The notes under the pieces were generated by a model. It did not search any database, was not told the DNA's origin, and saw nothing but the letters and a program-made list of their open reading frames with translations. From NCBI GenBank assembly GCA_934552825.1, contig CAKTEQ010000002.1:248001-312000 (forward strand): DNA of 64,000 bases. The letters are read 5' to 3'. The DNA comes from an uncultured Oscillospiraceae bacterium. Its GTDB lineage: Bacteria; Bacillota; Clostridia; Oscillospirales; Oscillospiraceae. The translations under genes were made by a program, and so were the position numbers. Below, piece after piece: positions 57,636 through 64,000 of this stretch. Each line of letters starts with the position of its first letter. Positions within the stretch are counted from its first letter, which is position 1.

Positions 57636-58475
57636 TCATCCGTCGCAGGCGGAGCTGACCGGCTGGCAGCTGCACACAGGCCCCGAGCCGTCCTCGGAGC
57701 ACTTCTCCGGGTAGAACAGACTTGTTGGGAACCGTATCTGGCTGAAGAGGTCGCATGGGGACGCGTTCGTGCCGCTGGGCGCGCAGGTCTTCTCGGGCAC
57801 GCAGTTGTCGTACACGGGGATGAGCAGCTGTGTATCCCTCTGGAGATAGATGATGCTGAACTGTCCCAGACTCACGAACACCCGCTTCACCTCGTCGGAG
57901 AACTCCAGCTCCTCCCCGAACGCCGCCTGGACCGCCTCGGGCAGATCCGTCTCGGAGCAGAGGCTGTCGCCCCTCGGGCATGGGCAGCAGGGCTCCAGGA
58001 CCTTGATGTCCAGCAGCACCGGGTCCAGCGCCTCCACCACGGCCTCCGGCGCGCCGGAGATGCCGCTTGGCCGGCAGCCGTCCCTGGAGGAGAAAACCTT
58101 CGTGCCGCCGGTACCGCCGCAGAGCACGCTCTTCTTCTCGAAGATGGCGAGCCCGGTGACGCAGCGCCCCGTGCAGCCGCACTGGGCAGTCTCGGCGAAT
58201 ATCTTGTAGTAGTAAGTAATAGTCAGAGTGTAGTAGCCCGGAGAGTACGGCGCGGGATGCACCGTCACAGACACGCAGATGATCTCGCCGCGCACGCCGG
58301 TGAGTCCCGTGGAGCAGTTGATAGCCTCCAGTGAGGACTTCGTCGGGTACATGCGCAGGTTTTCAATGCAGTCCTTATCCTTGCAGGCGTCGAAGATGCG
58401 CTTAGTGTGGATGCATACCGCTTCCTTCACGGACTTCGACGTGGAAGTGAGACCGGGCAAAACCTGATCAGGCAT
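57636..58475 (-). CDS. Cys-rich conserved protein of unknown function
   Basis: 279 aa from the ATG at 58475 (GGGAGG upstream). About 25 Cys, many in pairs (CCPCPRG, CGCTGRC). The first half has AVCIHTKRIFDACKDKDCIE, then a beta-rich VRGEIICVSVTVHPAPYSPG and YYYKIFAET segment. I recall similar Cys-rich proteins in Clostridia, sometimes present in several copies. No signal peptide or membrane segment is visible. The C-terminus is again Cys-rich (CSCQPVSSACDG). A spore or surface role can be imagined but is not shown. Confidence 0.75.
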   Translation of the reverse strand: MPDQVLPGLTSTSKSVKEAVCIHTKRIFDACKDKDCIENLRMYPTKSSLEAINCSTGLTGVRGEIICVSVTVHPAPYSPGYYTLTITYYYKIFAETAQCGCTGRCVTGLAIFEKKSVLCGGTGGTKVFSSRDGCRPSGISGAPEAVVEALDPVLLDIKVLEPCCPCPRGDSLCSETDLPEAVQAAFGEELEFSDEVKRVFVSLGQFSIIYLQRDTQLLIPVYDNCVPEKTCAPSGTNASPCDLFSQIRFPTSLFYPEKCSEDGSGPVCSCQPVSSACDG

Positions 58476-58569
58476 TGCAAAACCTCCCAAAATTTTGTAA
58501 GGCGGATTTCCTTCAATCCAGTTTATGCCCATAAGGCCAATGTGTGCGCAAAAAACAAGCAGCAACACC

Positions 58570-59292
58570 TCCCCGCCCCCCAAAGCCTCCCCTTCAGCGG
58601 CGGCGCCCCCCAAAGGCTCCCCTTGCTGCTCAAGGGGAGGTGGCTCGGCTTTGCCGAGCCTGAGGGGATCAGAAGTACAATTCATAAGAGTTCTTGTTCA
58701 TTTCTTTGTCTTGCCAAAGAAACGAACCAAAGAAATCGCAGGGCAGGCGACTGCGGTCGCCGGCGTTCATTTAGTTTTTAAAACTGCTCACAGCAGTGCC
58801 CGGCTCGTGCATCCAGTTAAATCTGCTCTGCGTCCAACCGGTGCGGCACGTTGAATACAGTCTCCTGCCCCTTGATGACAACGCCTGCAACTCAAAGGGA
58901 ACTGATGACTCTGCGTCCCCGGTACCCAAAAGGCTCCCCTGCGTAAGGGGAGCTGTCAACCTCGAGGTTGACTGAGGGGTCGCCGCCTCGAGGCTTCGCC
59001 TAAAAACTCTCCTGCGTCGAGACGTCAATCCCCCCTGCTGCTCCGCAGCTGTCCCCCCTTTACACAAGGGGGGCTTTCCGCTCCCCCAAGGGGTGCTGGC
59101 ACCTGCCTGCATAACGGCAGAAGTCTGAGGCGCAGAGTCAAACTGCCGCAGAAGACTGGGATTCTGGGCGCATAGCGTCAGCGGGCCGGGGAGCTGAATT
59201 CGCTGCCAATTACCTGCCGCGCCGCCGAGGGAACCACTATGCCCGTTGACGCCCCTTCGCCGCCGCAGGGGGCTTTGCCCCTGTCGGCGAGG
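58570..59292 (+). repeat. Repeat island: Rep-C, Rep-E, Rep-B, Rep-C II, Rep-D, Rep-A copy 8
   Basis: Rep-C (58610-58680, stem GGCTCGGC-TTT-GCCGAGCC), Rep-E (58698-58725), Rep-B (58740-58922), Rep-C type II (58928-58985, stem TCAACC-TCGA-GGTTGA), Rep-D (59008-59078), Rep-A copy 8 (59090-59290). The fullest composite, continuing into the MITE-like element. Confidence 0.9.
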
Positions 59293-59304
59293 CGATTTCT
59301 TTTA

Positions 59305-59577
59305 GACCACCAGAAAAGGATGGTGCGCCGCTCCGGGCTCGCCCTTTTGCCCCGCTTCCGCGTTATCGTCCTTGACATACGAAAGTATGTCTGCGTCCTC
59401 TGCCTTGAATCATGACAAAAGGGCTGAGCCGGGAGTCGAAGATTTTTGAAGAGAAAATTGCGTCTGAATGCAAGGCTTTGGGAGCGAGGAATAATTGTCT
59501 TTATTGCGAGTGAGCAAAACGCGGCAGACGGGCGCAATTTTCCTTCAAAAACGGCACAGCACCCTTCTCTGGTGGTC
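59305..59577 (-). mobile_element. Rep-G copy 2, MITE-like element, reverse orientation
   Basis: 273 bp, the reverse complement of 41773-42046 with scattered changes. It has the same terminal repeats (GACCACCAGAAAAGGATG and CCCTTCTCTGGTGGTC). The flank at its right end (CTCCCTTCTTTG) is the reverse of the left flank of copy 1, so the surrounding Rep-E was copied with it. Confidence 0.82.
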
Positions 59578-59745
59578 CTCCCTTCTTTGTCTTATCAAAG
59601 AAGGGGTACAAAACATTCCCTTTGATAAGCCAAAGAAAGCGGTAAAAAACGTTCCCTTTGATAAGCCAAAGAAAGTAACCAGGAAAGCCTCCCCTTGCTG
59701 CTCAAGGGGAGGTGCCTGCGAAGCAGGCGGAGGGGATGAGAGGTG
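59578..59745 (+). repeat. Three Rep-E hairpins and Rep-C I
   Basis: Rep-E with loops TCTTAT, GATAAG-type and a repeat of it (59580-59680), then Rep-C type I (59690-59742). Confidence 0.82.
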
Positions 59746-59804
59746 CCCCCCACTCCCCCCACAAAACAGCGCTGCCCCTCCTTCCGGAAGAGCAGCGCAA
59801 AAAC

Positions 59805-61130
59805 TCAAAACGCCACCTGCATGAACAGGGCCACGCAGCACAGCACGATCGCCAGCGTCACATAGACATACCGCCCGGTACAGAACCACAGCCTGCCCCG
59901 AACCTTGCCCGCGCCGGTGTTCACCGCCTGGAGCAGCTCGTCCCGCTTCATCACCCAGAACCAGGACACCGCCCCCAGCGTCGCCCCCACGGGGATGATG
60001 TAGATGGACACCAGATCCATCCAGGGTCCCCACTTGGCGATAGGCTCCATGCCGATGCCGCAGGCGAGGCACAGCACCCCCAGCAGCACCAGCACCGCCG
60101 TGCGCCGCAGCTTGGGGAACCTGTGCAGCAGCGACTCCGCCACCGCCTCAAACATGTTCTGCAGGGAGCTGACCCCGGCGAATATCATCGCCACATAGAG
60201 TATCACAGCGAAGAGCCTGCCCAGGGGGATGTCCTGCAGTATGGTCGGCAGTGTCACGAAGAGCAGCCCCGGTCCCGCGCCCACGTCCTGCCCGTAGGCG
60301 AAGCAGGCGGGTATGATGACCATCGCCGCCACCAGCGCCGCGATAGTGTCGAACAGCGCCGTGCGCCGGGACACGCTCACCACGTCCTCGGTGGTGGGCA
60401 GGTACGCCCCGTAGACGATCATGCCGCTGCCCGTGACGGACAGGGAGAAGAAGGCCTGCCCCATGGCCCAGATCCAGATCATCGGGTTCTTCAGGGCCTC
60501 CCAGCGTGGCGTGAACATGAAGATGTACCCCTCCGCCGCCCCGGGCAGGAACGCCACCCGCACCGCCAGCACCAGGAAGATAATGAAGAACATGGGCATC
60601 ATGATCTTGTTCGTCCGCTCGATGCTCTTCGCCCCCATGAAGAGTGTCAGCAGCGTCCCCACCACCACGATCGCGTGGTAGGGCGCCACGGAGAAGGGCT
60701 TCGAGGAGAACTCGCCGAACCACGCCCCGGCGTCGGCTGTCATGAGCGTCCCCGCCAGAGAGTCCACCAGGGCCTTGAGCACGTAGGTCACTATGACGGC
60801 GTAGCCGATGGCGATGCACAGGGAACCCGCCAGGGGCAGCCAGCCGAGGATACCCCCCGCCTTGCCCGGGCGTTTGCCCCGGGTGCCCCAGGCGCTGGCG
60901 TAAGCGCCCAGAGTGCCGGTGCCCGCCCGGCGTCCCACGGCGAACTCCGCGGGCAGCCCAACGTAGCTGAAAATAATGACGAACAGGAGATAGATGAGCA
61001 GAAAGGCGCCGCCGCCGTTGCTGCCCATCTTGTTGGGGAAGCCCCAGACGTTCGCCATGCCCACGGCGGAGCCCACGGAGGCGAGGATAAAGCCCCACCG
61101 GCTCCCAAAGCTTTTAGTGGTTTTTTTCAT
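59805..61130 (-). CDS. Sodium-dependent transporter, NSS family
   Basis: 441 aa from the ATG at 61130, with about eleven or twelve membrane segments of the LeuT fold. TM1 is SRWGFILASVGSAVGMANVWGFPNKMGSNGG-like, with the unwound substrate/sodium site, and the conserved GGGAFLLIYL of TM2 follows. TM6 carries FFSLSVTGSGMIVYGAYL. NSS carriers bring in amino acids with sodium; the substrate is not evident. GGGTGAAAT is a modest ribosome site. A promoter lies at 61239-61267. Confidence 0.92.
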   Translation of the reverse strand: MKKTTKSFGSRWGFILASVGSAVGMANVWGFPNKMGSNGGGAFLLIYLLFVIIFSYVGLPAEFAVGRRAGTGTLGAYASAWGTRGKRPGKAGGILGWLPLAGSLCIAIGYAVIVTYVLKALVDSLAGTLMTADAGAWFGEFSSKPFSVAPYHAIVVVGTLLTLFMGAKSIERTNKIMMPMFFIIFLVLAVRVAFLPGAAEGYIFMFTPRWEALKNPMIWIWAMGQAFFSLSVTGSGMIVYGAYLPTTEDVVSVSRRTALFDTIAALVAAMVIIPACFAYGQDVGAGPGLLFVTLPTILQDIPLGRLFAVILYVAMIFAGVSSLQNMFEAVAESLLHRFPKLRRTAVLVLLGVLCLACGIGMEPIAKWGPWMDLVSIYIIPVGATLGAVSWFWVMKRDELLQAVNTGAGKVRGRLWFCTGRYVYVTLAIVLCCVALFMQVAF

Positions 61131-61238
61131 GATTTCACCCGGCCGCGCCGCCCCCGCGGCGCGCTCTCTTCTTGAAATAGTGTAGTGTACGGTCCCGGTA
61201 TCAGCCCGGTACCCGTCCGGCATAGCGGACGCTTTGCC

Positions 61239-61267
61239 ATTCTAAATCATTGATGCGTAAAAGTCAA
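61239..61267 (-). promoter_or_regulatory. Promoter of the NSS transporter gene
   Basis: Minus-strand TTGACT (61262-61267), 17-bp spacer, TAGAAT (61239-61244). A leader of about 100 nt follows, with a GC-rich hairpin near 61145-61165. Confidence 0.72.
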
Positions 61268-61368
61268 GCCATAACCCCCAATCTTGCGGATGAGTAAACA
61301 TCGATGCCCCGCACCACCCAAATTGTTCCCCCCTTCAAAATTAATTTTCAAATCCCCGCCTGGAAATG

Positions 61369-61397
61369 TTGAGTTTTGTAAAATTCTCTGTTATACT
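61369..61397 (+). promoter_or_regulatory. Promoter of the OFA-type transporter gene
   Basis: TTGAGT (61369-61374), 17-bp spacer, TATACT (61392-61397). With the divergent NSS promoter this explains the 61131-61468 gap. Confidence 0.75.
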
Positions 61398-61468
61398 AAA
61401 ATTTGGTGCCTGGTACGCCGGGCGCCCCTTGTATTTATTACTATTTTATAGTTAGGAGAATGAAAGAG

Positions 61469-62680
61469 ATGAATCTCACTAAGAAGAGATGGCTGGTACT
61501 TATCTCAAGCTGTCTTATCAACCTCTGCATCGGCTCCCTCTACGCCTGGAGCGTTTTCGCCTCCGCGCTGACGGAAAAGCTGGAGGTGGCGAGCCTTGCC
61601 ATCGTGTTCACAATCGCAAACGGCATCGGCCCCATCTCCATGATCATCGGCGGCACCATCAACGACAAGCTCGGTCCCAAGATCCCCGTGCTCATCGGCG
61701 GCATCCTCTTCGGCGCGGGCACCATCCTCAGCGGCTTTGTCAGAAGCACCGGCATGCTCATCGTGACCTACGGCATCGTGAGCGCCTTCGGCATCAGCCT
61801 GTGCTACACCTGCACAGTCAGCAACACAGTGAAGTTCTTCCCTGACAAGCGCGGCATGGTCGGCGGTCTCACAACTGCCACATACGGCCTCAGCTCCGTC
61901 ATCATTCCCCTCATCGCAAGACCCATGATCGACTCTGTCGGCGTCTTCAAGACATTCATCATCCTGGGCATCGTCTACCTCGTCATCGTGGTAGCCTGCT
62001 CCTTCCTCCAGCGCCAGTGCCCCGCGGGCTTCACGCCCGAGGGCTACGTCGCTCCCGTGAGCAGCACAGGCGCGAGCAAGACCGTGGACAAGAACTGGAA
62101 GCAGATGCTGGCTGACCCCATCTTCTATCCCATGATCCTCCTGATGGTCTCCGGCGCCTTCTTCGGCATGATGATCATCTCCGCCGCTTCCCCCATCGCC
62201 CAGAACATGGTGGGCATGAGCGCGGCCTCCGCGGCTGTCGCGGTGTCCGTGCTGGCTCTGTTCAACGGCGCCGGCCGCGTGTGCGCGGGCTTCATCTCCG
62301 ATAAGCTGGGCAGAGTGAATACTCTGATGGCAGCGCTGGTCGTGGCGTTCATCGGCATGATCCTCCTGTTCGTCACAGGGGAGGGTCAGGTGGCTCTGTT
62401 CTATGTGGGCATCGCCCTTGTGGGTATCGCCTTCGGCTCCTTCATGAGCGTGTTTCCCGGCTTCAACGTCGACCAGTTCGGCGCGAAGAACAACTCCGTG
62501 AACTACGCCATCATGTTCATCGGCTTCGCCCTGGCGGGCATCGTCGCCCCCCTCATCACCAGCAGCATCTACACCAACACAGAGAGCTATAATACAGCCT
62601 TCATCATCGGCTGCTGCCTCGCGGTGTTCGGCTTCATCATGGCCCTTGTCTACAAGGCTATGGCAAAGAAGAGAGCATAA
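61469..62680 (+). CDS. MFS transporter, oxalate/formate antiporter (OFA) type
   Basis: 403 aa from the ATG at 61469, 10 nt after AGGAG; an ATG nine nt earlier is too close to it. Twelve membrane segments. TM1 (LINLCIGSLYAWSVF), the TM2-3 loop (DKLGPKIPVLIGG) and the TM8-9 loop (GFISDKLGRVNTL) are those of OFA-type MFS carriers, as is VSNTVKFFPDKRGMVGGLTT. Members move small carboxylates such as oxalate, formate, pyruvate or lactate. The cell makes formate through PflB, so formate exchange is possible but the substrate is not proved. Confidence 0.9.
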   Translation: MNLTKKRWLVLISSCLINLCIGSLYAWSVFASALTEKLEVASLAIVFTIANGIGPISMIIGGTINDKLGPKIPVLIGGILFGAGTILSGFVRSTGMLIVTYGIVSAFGISLCYTCTVSNTVKFFPDKRGMVGGLTTATYGLSSVIIPLIARPMIDSVGVFKTFIILGIVYLVIVVACSFLQRQCPAGFTPEGYVAPVSSTGASKTVDKNWKQMLADPIFYPMILLMVSGAFFGMMIISAASPIAQNMVGMSAASAAVAVSVLALFNGAGRVCAGFISDKLGRVNTLMAALVVAFIGMILLFVTGEGQVALFYVGIALVGIAFGSFMSVFPGFNVDQFGAKNNSVNYAIMFIGFALAGIVAPLITSSIYTNTESYNTAFIIGCCLAVFGFIMALVYKAMAKKRA

Positions 62681-62700
62681 TCTCATATATTGCTTACCCC

Positions 62701-62733
62701 GGGCGCGCTGTCCCAGTACAGCGCGCCCTTTTT
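62701..62733 (+). terminator. Intrinsic terminator after the OFA-type gene
   Basis: GGGCGCGCTGT and ACAGCGCGCCC form an 11-bp perfect stem followed by TTTTTG. Confidence 0.92.
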
Positions 62734-62754
62734 GTACCCCCAATGGAACTCGCC

Positions 62755-62960
62755 AAGGCTCCCCTTATCCCACAAAGCCTCCCCTTGCTGCTCAAGGCAG
62801 CGCACCCCCAAAGCCTCCCCTGCGTAAGGCAGCGCACCCCCAAAGGCTCCCCTGCGTAAGGCAGCGCACCCCCAAAGCCTCCCCTGCGTAAGGCAGCGCA
62901 CCCCCAAAGGCTCCCCTGCGTAAGGGGAGCTGGCGCGCAGCGCCTGAGGGGTCGCCGCCA
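62755..62960 (+). repeat. Tandem array of Rep-C type II half-units
   Basis: A unit of about 33 bp (CCCCCAAAGCCTCCCCTGCG then TAAGGCAGCGCA) recurs in four head-to-tail copies from about 62790, ending in a complete Rep-C (stem GGCGC-GCA-GCGCC). Confidence 0.88.
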
Positions 62961-62982
62961 CAACGCTTCGCCTAAAAACTCC

Positions 62983-63261
62983 CGCGCCGATGCGTCAATC
63001 CCCCCTGCCAGCCTCACGGCTGGCGTCCCCCCTTTCACAAGGGGGGCTTCCGCTCTTCCAAGGGGTGCTGGCACCCGCCTGCATAACGGCAGGAGACTGA
63101 GGCGCAGGGTAATAATTGCCGCAGCGCCTGCGATTTTGGTCGCATAGCGTCAGCGGGCCGGGGAGCTGAAGTCGCTGCCAATCACCTGCCGCGCCGCCGA
63201 GGGAAACACTCTGCCCGTTGACGCCCCTTCGCCGCCGCAAGTGGCTGTGCCACTGTCGGCG
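62983..63261 (+). repeat. Rep-D and Rep-A copy 9
   Basis: Rep-D (62983-63053) and Rep-A copy 9 (63062-63261). The end hairpin of this Rep-A reads AGTGGC-TGT-GCCACT in place of CAGGGG-CCCCTG, so both sides of the stem changed together. Confidence 0.88.
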
Positions 63262-63288
63262 AAAGCGGGTTTCTTTGGGTTAGACCAC

Positions 63289-63380
63289 CAGAAAAAGATG
63301 GTGCGCCGCTCTCCAAAGTCTCCCCTTGAGCAGCAAGGGGAGGTTTCCCGGCAATACCGGGACGGAGAGGATGAGAACCC
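63289..63380. repeat. Rep-G end fragment and inverted Rep-C
   Basis: TTAGACCACCAGAAAAAGAT and the next 13 bp match one end of the MITE-like element (63289-63321). A Rep-C unit (63322-63378, loop GAGCAGC) follows. Confidence 0.7.
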
Positions 63381-63415
63381 AAACTCAGTCTACATTCATT
63401 TCTTGCCTTGCCGCA

Positions 63416-63453
63416 CAAAAAACGCAGCCGCCCCCTGCCGGGAACGGCTGCGT
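63416..63453 (-). terminator. Intrinsic terminator of the CorC/HlyC-type gene
   Basis: ACGCAGCCG and CGGCTGCGT pair around a 14-nt loop. On the minus strand TTTTTT follows. Confidence 0.85.
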
Positions 63454-63467
63454 ATCTCGCTTATATT

Positions 63468-64000
63468 TTATTCTTCCGGCTCCACGTCCACGACGCCGGG
63501 CGTCAGGCTCTTCACCTTCACCTCGTCCACCCGGTGGTTATCCACCTTCGTCACGAGTATGTCCAGCCCGCCCCAGGTCATCCGCTCGCCGATGGCAGGC
63601 ACTCTGCCGAACAGCTCCATGACCCAGCCGCTCACGGAGATCATCTCCGAATCGGCATTCAGCCCGAAGCACTTGGCGAACTCGTCGAACTCCATGTCCC
63701 CGTCCACGATGTAGGTGTCCGGCGCAACACGGCGCATGAACACCTCCACCTCGTCATGCTCGTCCCAGATCTCGCCCACCAGCTCCTCCAGGATGTCCTC
63801 CATCGTCACGATGCCGCAGGTGCCGCCGTACTCGTCGATGACCACGGCGACGTGGGTCTTCGCCTTCTGGAGCTTCTTGAGCAGCAGGCTGATAGGCTCG
63901 CTCTCCAGCACGAATATGGCTGGGGATATGAGCTCCCGGATAGGCTTATCCGTTATGCCCACGCCCACGTAGAAGTCCTTCTGGTGTATGGTGCCGAGGA
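63468..64000 (-). CDS. CorC/HlyC-type CBS domain protein, C-terminal part (cut by window edge)
   Basis: The frame stays open to the window end, so about 177 C-terminal residues are visible. A CBS pair end (PAIFVLESEPISLLLKKLQK, then HVAVVIDEYGGTCGIVTMED, the typical second CBS signature) is followed by LEELVGEIWDEHDEVE and the CorC_HlyC transporter-associated domain (GRVPAIGERMTWGGLDILVT). The full protein would carry an N-terminal CNNM membrane domain. Such proteins affect magnesium or cobalt transport; the hemolysin name is historic. Confidence 0.92.
   Translation of the reverse strand, partial: LGTIHQKDFYVGVGITDKPIRELISPAIFVLESEPISLLLKKLQKAKTHVAVVIDEYGGTCGIVTMEDILEELVGEIWDEHDEVEVFMRRVAPDTYIVDGDMEFDEFAKCFGLNADSEMISVSGWVMELFGRVPAIGERMTWGGLDILVTKVDNHRVDEVKVKSLTPGVVDVEPEE

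Noticed and set aside
58771..59112. Short open frames over Rep-A, Rep-B and Rep-C (for example those starting MQAGASTP)
   Set aside because: They recur wherever the repeats occur, lack ribosome sites and change frame between copies, so they are translated repeat DNA.
62790..62930. CRISPR-like array
   Set aside because: The units are head-to-tail Rep-C halves with no unique spacers, and no cas genes are present.

Overview
The window is about 60% G+C with strong GC3 bias. It looks like a chromosomal segment of an anaerobic Firmicute, most likely a gut Clostridia/Oscillospiraceae-type bacterium. This is an inference from the gene content (pyruvate formate-lyase, pyruvate phosphate dikinase, YebC, Nif3/TrmK, XpaC/TelA, OFA antiporter), Gram-positive Shine-Dalgarno sites and AT-rich TTGACA/TATAAT promoters in GC-rich DNA.

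Layout. (1) 1-15.1 kb, host: a lipoprotein start, alanine racemase, two zinc-ribbon membrane paralogues, an Ltp-type lipoprotein facing a ribbon-helix-helix regulator, a ZIP transporter facing a DtxR/MntR-type regulator, a ZinT-like lipoprotein with similar operator half-sites, yebC, nif3, trmK, a DUF1858 protein, and ppdK-pflB-pflA. (2) 15.1-53.1 kb, almost all minus strand: a prophage of short-tailed (podovirus-like) layout. In transcription order it has an HTH regulator (divergent from a CI/LexA-type repressor), zinc-ribbon protein, replisome organiser, small and large terminase, portal, small basic protein, scaffold-like protein, decoration-like protein, major capsid, connector, XkdX-like peptide, endolysin, two holin-like proteins, collagen-like fibre, two small virion proteins, an 1105-aa tail protein, a broken polyvalent-protein remnant, two paralogous unknowns, a 53-aa peptide, a 501-aa virion protein, a 3959-codon polyvalent/toxin ORF and two downstream immunity candidates. 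I see no integrase. (3) 53.6-64 kb, host: tRNA-Pro(GGG), an XpaC-TelA-TPM operon, a DUF559 protein, a Cys-rich protein, an NSS symporter, an OFA-type MFS transporter and a CorC/HlyC-type CBS protein cut by the edge.

The most unusual locus is the 11.9-kb giant ORF (16724-28603). It carries three HEXXH zincin-like domains, three MuF C-terminal-like domains (two in a 627-bp tandem duplication), eight repeated [RK]-F-S-[VIL] linkers and a C-terminal NUC-type nuclease. Four smaller genes lie inside it on the same strand, all in the +1 frame and all with good Shine-Dalgarno sites. Their products share one short motif, and where they overlap the giant frame reads only Gly/Glu/Arg/Ala-rich filler.

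The window is also full of dispersed hairpin repeats, in host and prophage alike. Names used below: Rep-A (~200 bp, 9 copies, all plus orientation, starts GGGGTGCTGGCA, ends in a CCGCCGCAGGGGGC hairpin); Rep-B (~180 bp, starts GCAGGCGACTGCGG); Rep-C (two hairpins, AAGGGGAG stem plus a covarying second stem; type I ends GGATCAGAAGTACAA, type II has a TGCGTAAGG loop and ends GGGTCGCCGCC); Rep-D (~65 bp, CGTCAATCCCCCCTGC to CAAGGGGGGCTTTT); Rep-E (CTTTCTTTG/CAAAGAAAG hairpin with varying loop); Rep-F (GGAACCGCTTCGCTGGGTTCC hairpin, often followed by TGCGGTCCCGCCGCGC); Rep-G (~274-bp MITE-like element with 18-bp terminal inverted repeats). They fill nearly every gap between phage structural genes, one has entered the portal gene without closing the frame, and another replaces the 5' end of a phage gene. 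This suggests a long-resident, partly domesticated prophage.
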